This document shows positions 1-5,793 of a DNA stretch of 5,793 bases, one piece after another (the first letter of the stretch is position 1; each line of letters starts with the position of its first letter). The stretch comes from SAR324 cluster bacterium. Lineage in GTDB: Bacteria; SAR324; NAC60-12. The DNA is taken from contig JAPKDT010000137.1 in assembly GCA_028822475.1 (NCBI GenBank), positions 1 through 5,793 on the forward strand. The letters are read 5' to 3'. The notes under the pieces were generated by a model that saw only the letters and a list, made by a program, of their open reading frames with translations, was not told the origin of the DNA and searched no databases. Both the position numbers and the translations under genes were made by a program.

Positions 1-1067
1 CCAGACGGCATCGATTTTACCCGGTTACCAAGTGTCGATGCAATATTAGAAACTAATGAAACCATTTCTTTATCAAAAGAAACCGGTTCAAACCTGGCGA
101 GAGTTCGACTTGAACATGTAACCCCTTCTGCTTTACAAATCTGTTCAATAAAGGACGTCATTGTATGTTCTGCTTGTTGTAATTTTTGTTCGTCTGTATT
201 ACGCAAATCAACGGTAATTAGTGCTTCCTTGGCAATCACATTTATCAAGCCGGGATTCAGCTTTGTCACCCCAACAGTTCCTATTTGATTTCCTCCCATT
301 TCATTGGCAAGGCGGCGTGCCTCCACCGAAATAGCCGCCGCCACATATCCTGCATCATGTCGCAGTCGAATCGGTGTTGTCCCCGCATGATTTGCTGTAC
401 CAATTATCCTATATTCGTTCCACGAAATACCCTGAACACCTTCAACAGCCCCGATTTCATAGTCTTCCAACTCCAGAATTGGACCTTGTTCAATATGCAG
501 TTCAACAAAACTATCTGCACGAAAATCACCTGTTGATGTATCACCGGCATAACCAATTTTTTCAAGCTCATCACCAACTCGTGCTCCATCCGTGTCAACA
601 ACATCCAGCATATCTTTAATATCAAAAGCCCCCTGATGAACTCCGCTTCCCATCATATCCGGAGCAAAACGGGATCCTTCTTCGTTTGTAAAAAAACCTA
701 CCCCAATTGGTTTTCGTGTTGTAATTTCTGCTTCATTCAAGGCCGCTATTACTTCCAAACCAGCCAGAACCCCAAGGTTACCGTCATAACGTCCTCCGCT
801 CGCTACCGTATAAATATGTTATCCGGTCATTACCGGCTTCCCGGATTCCAGACCTGCCCTTATACCGATAACGTTCCCTAATTGATCGATTGTGACGTCC
901 AGCCCGAGCTTACGCATCCATCCAACAACAAGATCACGGCCTCGGCGGTCTTCATCGCTGAGCGCCATTCTGCATACGCCGCCGCCATCTATTGCACCAA
1001 TTTCAGCCAGCTCTTCAATGCTTTTGACAAGACGGTCTATATTTATACGAAGATTAGATAATGTCAT
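1..1067 (-). pseudogene. Zn-dependent amidohydrolase (N-carbamoyl-amino-acid hydrolase / allantoate amidohydrolase family), partial, broken by an in-frame TAA
   Basis: The family consists of cytoplasmic di-metal M20-type enzymes that cleave N-carbamoyl amino acids, ureidopropionate or allantoate. Read from ATG 1067, the frame gives 82 residues, then TAA at 819-821, then continues open to the window edge (355 codons in all; the family is usually about 410, so the C-terminus lies off the left edge). Both sides of the stop are conserved: GGVCRMALSDEDRRGRD near residues 28-44, HIY at 84-86 where the family has HID, bridging-type Asp95 in GGRYDGN, the Glu pair 129-130 in TNEEGSRF, His191 in HIEQGP, His227 in NHAGTTP, and the start of MPSG at the edge. 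The start is constrained: an in-frame TGA lies 12 bases upstream (1077-1079). It is downstream of xdh on the same strand, separated by 104 bp. I infer it acted on a carbamoyl or ureido product of purine breakdown; the exact substrate cannot be read. Recent decay or a base-call error are the two explanations for the stop. Confidence 0.88.
810..821 (-). other. Inactivating lesion: TAA stop plus HID to HIY in the zinc motif
   Basis: On the coding strand codon 83 is TAA where the family has Ser (TCA is one base away), and codon 86 is TAT (Tyr) where the family has Asp (GAT is one base away). Codons before (PVMTG) and after (TVASGGRYDGN) keep the family sequence in the same frame, so these are two substitutions and not an indel. 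The His of the motif (codon 84) is intact. Confidence 0.85.
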
Positions 1068-1171
1068 TTTAATGACTCATTATTTTACATCCGGAAGGCG
1101 TGGCCAAACTTGCAACCACACCCACATTTATTAATTATTGTATGGAATAATAAAAGACTTTTATTTTTTAG
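1068..1171. other. Intergenic spacer between xdh and the hydrolase
   Basis: This is the only real gap in the window, 104 bp and AT-rich. Read on the minus strand it contains a TACAAT hexamer (1137-1142) that resembles a -10 element, but I see no -35 partner at the right distance. There is also one candidate hairpin (listed separately) and a TCCGGA palindrome at 1090-1095. No good Shine-Dalgarno precedes the hydrolase ATG. The hydrolase could be cotranscribed with xdh or have its own weak promoter; the sequence does not decide. Confidence 0.5.
1097..1122 (-). promoter_or_regulatory. Candidate RNA hairpin upstream of the hydrolase gene
   Basis: In the minus-strand transcript GGTGTGG (1122-1116) can pair with CCACGCC (1103-1097). 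This gives seven base pairs, one of them G-U, around a 12-base loop that two more G-U pairs could shorten. No U-run follows, so it does not look like an intrinsic terminator. It ends about 30 bases before the hydrolase start and could be an mRNA-stability or processing element, or chance. Confidence 0.3.
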
Positions 1172-3751
1172 TCATTTGACCTGTTTCAATGGCAACTCAT
1201 ATTGACGTTCGCCGTTGAATTGAAAAAAAGCGTTTGCTACTGCAGAAGCAGTTGGTACAAGGCCAATTTCGCCAACACCCTTTGCGCCACAGGGACCGAA
1301 TTCATCCGGTTCCTCTATGCCGATAACCACGATATTAGGAGTGGCGGCCGCACGAATCATCCCAAGTTTTCCAAGCTTTGTGTGTACAGGGCGGCCTTCT
1401 TCCATATCAAATTTTTCAGAAAGCGCATATCCCAATCCCATGTGAACAGAACCTTCGAGCTGTCCTTCAAATAAAATTGGATTGACAATCCTGCCGGCAT
1501 CGTGTGCTGCAAAAACGTTTTCCACTTTTCCGGAGTCATCCAGTGTTACAACTTGCGTAGCATAACTGTAAGAATAATGCGTTTGTGGTTCATCTGCATC
1601 TGCCTCAATCGCCGTTGTCCAGTCACAGACCCATTCACCGACGTATTCACGACCCACCAATTCTTGCAGTGAGTGTGTTTCCAAATCAGCTTTCAATTTC
1701 TTACCAGCATCCAAAACGCTGTTTCCAATGAGAGAGGTACCACGTGAAGCGGTTGTCATTCCACAGGGGGCGTCTTTTGAAGTATCTACCTTGACTGAAA
1801 TAAAATTTGGATTGACCCCGGTTGCTTCACATAAAAACTGAACTGCCATCGTAAAAACTCCCTGTCCCATTTCCGTCCAACCGTGGTGGATCGTAATTTC
1901 AGTTGGTGAATCAATCACCACTTTGACTTTGCTCCCGTCCTGGACTCCGTTGCCGATTCCGGTATTTTTCATACCACAGGCAATTCCGGCGAATTTAGCG
2001 TTTTGAAACTGTTCTTTCACTGCAATTAATGTTTTTTGAATACCGATTCCGGAAGTTATTTTTTGACCGGTCGATGTCCGGTCACCGGGCTGAAGGGCAT
2101 TGTCATATCGTATTTGCCAGCGGTCAAACCCGCCTTGTACGCACAGTTCATCAATACAGCTTTCAATTGCAAAATTGATTTGGTTTACACCAAATCCACG
2201 CATAGCTCCGCATGGAATATTATTGGTGTAAACAGATCGGCTCCTGAGCTTTACAATTGGAATTGAGTAAGCGCTGGTTGCATGACCTGCCGCCCGTTCC
2301 AGAACTTTCATACCAACGGACGCATAAGCTCCGGTGTCTCCGATGATGTCTGCTTCAACAAAAGTCAACTTGCCGTTTTCGTCACAGCCAAGTGACATTT
2401 CCATAATCATTGGATGCCGCTTTGGATGCATACAAAGTGATTCCGGGCGAGTCAGGGCGACTCTTACCGGGACTTGTAACAAATGGGAATACAAAGCTGC
2501 GTGACCTTGCACCGAGATGTCCTCCTTGCCGCCAAACCCGCCTCCATTCGGCATCAAAACGACGACAACCTTTTCTGATGGTAGTCCCAATATTTTACTG
2601 ATGCTGTTCCGGTCCTCATAGACACCCTGACTTTGAGAAAAAACCTCAACACCGCCATCCAATGGTTTTGCTAAACAGCACTCGATTTCCAAAAATGCAT
2701 GTTCAATGCGCTGTGTTTTGTATGTTCCTTTTGTGACAAAAGTACTTTCTTTTTCTGCCTTCTTGGAATCACCTCGCTCAATCTCTGTATTTGACAACAG
2801 GTTCCCGCTTTCATGTATTTTTGGACTTTCAGCTGATAATGCTGCAAACGGATCGGTAACCGGAGCTAAAACCTTATATTCAACCTCTATCAGAGCAACA
2901 GCCTCGCGGGCAATCTGTTCGGTTTCCGCTACCACCCCTGCCAGCACATCCCCCACGTAGCGGGTTGTTTCTCCACGTTTCACCATCAGCGGCCAGTCAG
3001 GAACAATCAAACCGGTGTGGCGCTCACCCGGAATATCTTCGGCAGTAAATACTCGCAATACTCCATCCAATTTTTCTGCAACGGAAGTGTTGATTTTCAT
3101 AACCTTTGCTCTGGGATGGTCACTGAATTTCAAGGCACCGTGTACCATACCTTCAAATTTCAGATCTGCAACATAAGGTGCTTCACCTGTTGCCAACCTG
3201 AGAGAATCATATTTTGGAAGGCTTTCACCGACTTTACCGCTGCTTTGCGGCAGCTCAATTTTGGTATTATTCCGCAGAGCCTCTGCCGCAGATAGACAGG
3301 ATTTAGTTACTTTTTTATAGCCGGTACAGCGGCAAAGATTACTGTTCAGGGCCTTGTTGATTTCTTTCTCTGTCACAAATCCCTGATTCAACAATGGCCA
3401 GACTTTCATGATGATTCCCGGTGTGCAGAATCCGCACTGCAGCCCGCCTTCTATGGCAAAAGCATTGACCACAGTTTCTTTTTTTCCCGGATCCAGTCCC
3501 TCCATCGTGATGACTTCTTTTCCTGCAATACGTCTCATCGGTGCAATACAGGCTTTCAGTACATTCCCGTCCAGTAAGACAGAACAGCATCCACAAACTC
3601 CTTCCGGAGCACAACCGTCTTTGGGTGAGATGATATCCTCAACATCACGTAAATATGTCATCAAAGACAATTCTGGATCACCTTCGTAATTAATGGTGGT
3701 ACCGTTAAGTTTGAATTCCATGGTCTGCTCTTTTAGTTTTATTTTTTCCAT
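1172..3751 (-). CDS. xdh: Fused xanthine-dehydrogenase-type molybdenum hydroxylase (2Fe-2S plus Mo-binding domains), probable selenium-dependent XDH
   Basis: This 859-residue cytoplasmic enzyme of the xanthine oxidase family would hydroxylate a purine or similar N-heterocycle at a molybdopterin centre and pass electrons through two 2Fe-2S clusters. Residues 11-160 are the iron-sulfur part: Cys47, 53, 56 and 68 for the plant-type cluster (five residues instead of the usual four between the first two) and Cys106, 109, 140 and 142 for the second. From about residue 183 follows the hammerhead and Mo-binding region, with GGGFGGKED (Glu410, matching bovine Glu802), Gln375 in SQSQG (bovine Gln767), MRGFG (Arg518, bovine Arg912) and GVGEIG with Glu828 as the likely catalytic base (bovine Glu1261). 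The bovine Arg880 position is not Arg (DTGAYAS). There is no FAD domain, as in the roughly 850-residue selenium-dependent XDH type of Enterococcus. Selenium dependence is inferred from this layout and the ygfK neighbour, since the Se is in a cofactor and not encoded. It begins 5 bp after the ygfK stop. ATG 3721 (residue 11) is an equally good start. Confidence 0.9.
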   Translation of the reverse strand: MEKIKLKEQTMEFKLNGTTINYEGDPELSLMTYLRDVEDIISPKDGCAPEGVCGCCSVLLDGNVLKACIAPMRRIAGKEVITMEGLDPGKKETVVNAFAIEGGLQCGFCTPGIIMKVWPLLNQGFVTEKEINKALNSNLCRCTGYKKVTKSCLSAAEALRNNTKIELPQSSGKVGESLPKYDSLRLATGEAPYVADLKFEGMVHGALKFSDHPRAKVMKINTSVAEKLDGVLRVFTAEDIPGERHTGLIVPDWPLMVKRGETTRYVGDVLAGVVAETEQIAREAVALIEVEYKVLAPVTDPFAALSAESPKIHESGNLLSNTEIERGDSKKAEKESTFVTKGTYKTQRIEHAFLEIECCLAKPLDGGVEVFSQSQGVYEDRNSISKILGLPSEKVVVVLMPNGGGFGGKEDISVQGHAALYSHLLQVPVRVALTRPESLCMHPKRHPMIMEMSLGCDENGKLTFVEADIIGDTGAYASVGMKVLERAAGHATSAYSIPIVKLRSRSVYTNNIPCGAMRGFGVNQINFAIESCIDELCVQGGFDRWQIRYDNALQPGDRTSTGQKITSGIGIQKTLIAVKEQFQNAKFAGIACGMKNTGIGNGVQDGSKVKVVIDSPTEITIHHGWTEMGQGVFTMAVQFLCEATGVNPNFISVKVDTSKDAPCGMTTASRGTSLIGNSVLDAGKKLKADLETHSLQELVGREYVGEWVCDWTTAIEADADEPQTHYSYSYATQVVTLDDSGKVENVFAAHDAGRIVNPILFEGQLEGSVHMGLGYALSEKFDMEEGRPVHTKLGKLGMIRAAATPNIVVIGIEEPDEFGPCGAKGVGEIGLVPTASAVANAFFQFNGERQYELPLKQVK
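3728..3734 (-). promoter_or_regulatory. Possible ribosome binding site favouring the internal xdh start at 3721
   Basis: On the coding strand AAAAGAG sits six bases before the second ATG of xdh (codon at 3719-3721), while the first ATG (3749-3751) is preceded only by AT-rich sequence. Family members typically begin close to the FKLNG strand, which fits a start at residue 11. The motif is a poor match to AGGAGG, so this only tips the balance. Confidence 0.35.
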
Positions 3752-3756
3752 TTAAA

Positions 3757-5793
3757 TTAAGTGGCACTAACATAAGAACCACTTCCCGTTGCAGAAATTG
3801 CGCTTCTCATCATTTGCATTATCTCATAATTTAAGAAACTTACACTACTTTTTGCCTCACCGGAAATGGTGTTTTCAAGATCGTTTTTGGAAAATTGAAT
3901 GTCAAAATCCGGTCCGGAATAATTAACAGTATTTCCAGTTTCAGAAACACGATATTCTTTGCCGTCAAAACGGGCAAATACCATAGGGGCGCAGCGCTCT
4001 GTGCCCTCATCCTCAATATAAAATCCATCATGATTTGTAAATGATTGAAAAGACTCCAAGCTTCCAAAAAATCGAGGCTTAAGTACAAACGGACCCCCGT
4101 CTTCTGGGCAGAAAATATCGCAGTTTCCGCACTCATTGCAAAAATCTGCAAAGTTCGCAATTTGATATTTTTTCTCTAATTTTAAGGTTTTCCTGCCAGT
4201 AACCGCCCATCCGGAATTATTAGTTCCGAATTCGAGAATTTCTGTTTGACCCGGTGGAATTTTCAGTGCAAAATTAGCATCGTTCGGACAAACAGGAATG
4301 CACTTGTCGCAGGTGAGGCAGTCGAATAATTCAAGCATGGTACCGACTTTACGGGGCGGTTTTGAGTTTTGCTCTATTCCATAACGTGCGTTAGTAGTCA
4401 CTTCGTCAACGTATGTTTTTGTGTTCAAGAGCTTGGTTTCGGTTATCCAGCGTGAATAAATTTCATTCCCGGCAACTTTCCTGAGTTCACCGCCGTTTGC
4501 CAGTGTTTTGCGACAAGCAACCGCCAGCGGAACATCAGGTCCGGAAACATTTCCAACTCCCAAACCAATATTTTCCAGCGCTTGTTCAGCGTTTCCGTAA
4601 GCTTTGAGAATGTAACTTTCAATGTCGCTAACACCCAGATTGTCCATGCGCGAATTCAGCTCTTTGTAATAAGCACTGCTTCTGCTGTAGCCGCCAACTT
4701 TAAGCAAGTCACTGCAAACAGTGATTGGTGTCAATCCTAAAGCAACGGTATCTGCAAAGTTGGTTTTGTCGATTCCTGCAGAAAAGGAAATAGGAAACTG
4801 GTCGCCAAAAATTTCTCTGAACTGCTTAACCAAATTGATGCCTAAAACGTGTAAAGGCGTTCCGGAAAGGTACATTACTTTTTCTGTGTCCGGGAAGAAA
4901 TTCCGGTTGTTTTCCACAATCAGCGTGTTATTGAATTTGACTCCAAAACCCAATCCGAGCGTTTTTGCCGTTAAACCCAGGCGCTCAACAAAACCCTGTG
5001 CCTGTTCCCAGGTTGCATCATTTTCAAAGGCTTCATCCGGAACATGGACATCGGCGTAACCCATGATTCCATTTAATAAATGACGGACCTGATCTTTTCC
5101 TAACAGAGTTGGATTGAGTTTAATGATACAATTCAATCCATGTTCTCGAAAAAGATAATCAATTATTTTTTCAATTTCTTCCGGAGGACATCCGTGAAAA
5201 GTACTTAAAGTCAGTGTGTCAGAAAGTTTCGTCTGGAAATCCAGGTTCCGGAATTGACGATACTGTTCCGGAATTTGTTTTCGGTAATGCTCCACGACTT
5301 CGGAAGCATCCAGCATACCCTCAATAAAACGGCGCACTTTGTCAGATTGAATACCCTTCAAATCATAACCGACACTCATGTCATACAGCACGTCGCCAAA
5401 ATTTTCCACCAAATCCAGCTTTCCAGATGCCCGCAATATCTCAATCAACATTGCGCCTTTGACATATTCGTGTAGCGACTGCTCAACCCGCAACTCCTGC
5501 GACCATTCCACATTGTAACCGACCGTTTGCATATCAATGCAAGGGCGCGGAATTTCCAATTCATCCAGGATTTGCACTGTTTTGAGTTCCATAATTCTTG
5601 AGCCACCAAGCCAAGACAAGACTAAATTTTGTGCCATTTGCGTTTGCGGACCGGAAGCCGGGCCGAGTGGCGAAGAGCTATTTTTTCCGTGAAATTTAAC
5701 GGAATAATCTCGTCCGGATTGTCCGATAAAAAATTTCTTTTGCGGATAATCGAAAATTGATTTTTCTGTTTCCAATTCGGTGAACATCCGAGT
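3757..5793 (-). CDS. ygfK: Compact YgfK-like oxidoreductase (dihydropyrimidine-dehydrogenase-like barrel plus two-[4Fe-4S] domain), 5' end off the window
   Basis: YgfK proteins were named putative selenate reductases, but their clusters point to anaerobic purine/urate metabolism. They pair an FMN-type TIM barrel like that of dihydropyrimidine dehydrogenase with ferredoxin clusters. Numbering from the Met at 5787, the barrel shows SPLGPASGPQTQMAQN (39-54), ELKTVQ (67-72), FHGCPPEEIE (197-206), KLNPTLLG (223-230), GFGVKFNNTL (280-289) and a phosphate-binding-like stretch from SAGID (336-340) to GGYSR (365-369). The C-terminal domain has Cys490/493/496/500 and Cys550/553/556/560, two classic CxxCxxCxxxCP motifs. 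About 120 residues link barrel to ferredoxin domain; in the roughly 1030-residue E. coli protein this region also holds an NAD(P)H/FAD module, for which there is neither a Rossmann GxGxxG nor space here. The Met at 5787 is probably internal: the preceding in-frame codons Thr-Arg align, from memory, with E. coli YgfK TRIF...SIF, so some residues lie beyond the edge. The C-terminus is complete. It is first in the visible operon and probably co-translated with xdh. Confidence 0.88.
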   Translation of the reverse strand, partial: TRMFTELETEKSIFDYPQKKFFIGQSGRDYSVKFHGKNSSSPLGPASGPQTQMAQNLVLSWLGGSRIMELKTVQILDELEIPRPCIDMQTVGYNVEWSQELRVEQSLHEYVKGAMLIEILRASGKLDLVENFGDVLYDMSVGYDLKGIQSDKVRRFIEGMLDASEVVEHYRKQIPEQYRQFRNLDFQTKLSDTLTLSTFHGCPPEEIEKIIDYLFREHGLNCIIKLNPTLLGKDQVRHLLNGIMGYADVHVPDEAFENDATWEQAQGFVERLGLTAKTLGLGFGVKFNNTLIVENNRNFFPDTEKVMYLSGTPLHVLGINLVKQFREIFGDQFPISFSAGIDKTNFADTVALGLTPITVCSDLLKVGGYSRSSAYYKELNSRMDNLGVSDIESYILKAYGNAEQALENIGLGVGNVSGPDVPLAVACRKTLANGGELRKVAGNEIYSRWITETKLLNTKTYVDEVTTNARYGIEQNSKPPRKVGTMLELFDCLTCDKCIPVCPNDANFALKIPPGQTEILEFGTNNSGWAVTGRKTLKLEKKYQIANFADFCNECGNCDIFCPEDGGPFVLKPRFFGSLESFQSFTNHDGFYIEDEGTERCAPMVFARFDGKEYRVSETGNTVNYSGPDFDIQFSKNDLENTISGEAKSSVSFLNYEIMQMMRSAISATGSGSYVSAT

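Noticed and set aside
285..619. Plus-strand frames of about 80 codons, and others of similar size across the window
   Set aside because: They lie antisense to strongly conserved coding sequence, encode no recognisable motifs and have no ribosome binding site; they are shadows.
819..821. TAA as a recoded sense codon or programmed readthrough site
   Set aside because: TAA terminates ygfK at the expected end, the adjacent Asp-to-Tyr change also points to inactivation, and no readthrough context or downstream structure is evident.
819..1067. A genuine small 82-residue protein from the front of the hydrolase
   Set aside because: It stops inside the first zinc motif and is just the N-terminus of the larger conserved frame.
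1137..1142. TACAAT as a -10 promoter for the hydrolase gene
   Set aside because: No -35-like hexamer lies 16-18 bases upstream, and AT-rich spacers give such matches by chance; mentioned only in the spacer entry.
1156..1173. GACT...AGTC inverted repeat over the xdh stop codon, followed by a U-rich stretch on the transcript, as an intrinsic terminator
   Set aside because: The stem is only four base pairs (seven with a mismatch), almost all A-T outside the core, and the region is simply AT-rich.
1172..3751. A selenocysteine (in-frame TGA) in the molybdenum hydroxylase
   Set aside because: The frame has no internal TGA, and enzymes of this type carry selenium as a cofactor ligand and not as selenocysteine.

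Overview
The window reads as one minus-strand operon fragment from a bacterium, most likely an anaerobe or facultative anaerobe. GC content is mid-range (about 45% by eye), Shine-Dalgarno sequences are weak or absent, and nothing in the window fixes the phylum. In transcription order (right to left) there is a YgfK-like flavin/iron-sulfur oxidoreductase running off the right edge (3757-5793), a fused xanthine-dehydrogenase-type molybdenum hydroxylase (1172-3751), and a zinc-dependent amidohydrolase of the N-carbamoyl-amino-acid hydrolase / allantoate amidohydrolase family (1-1067, running off the left edge). No convincing plus-strand gene, RNA gene, mobile element or CRISPR array was seen.

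ygfK next to a fused molybdenum hydroxylase is the hallmark of the selenium-dependent molybdenum hydroxylase and anaerobic purine/urate clusters known from enteric bacteria and Firmicutes. A carbamoylase-type hydrolase fits the later steps, where opened purine rings yield ureido or carbamoyl compounds. The likely theme is therefore anaerobic breakdown of purines, with XDH handling the purine ring oxidatively, YgfK acting as a reductase, and the hydrolase cleaving an N-carbamoyl or ureido product. Substrates are inferred from family and context only.

Three points stand out. First, the YgfK homologue is compact: its dihydropyrimidine-dehydrogenase-like barrel is followed by a two-cluster ferredoxin domain, without the roughly 330-residue NAD(P)H/FAD module of the long form. 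The XDH also lacks an FAD domain, so neither enzyme in the window has an obvious route to NAD(P)(H). Second, the hydrolase frame is open and conserved for about 355 codons except for one in-frame TAA inside the first zinc-binding motif, and the Asp of that same motif has become Tyr. Third, the palindrome TCCGGA occurs 14 times, where about one is expected.

The only gap between genes longer than a few bases is 1068-1171 (104 bp). It is AT-rich, holds one possible hairpin, and shows no clear promoter.
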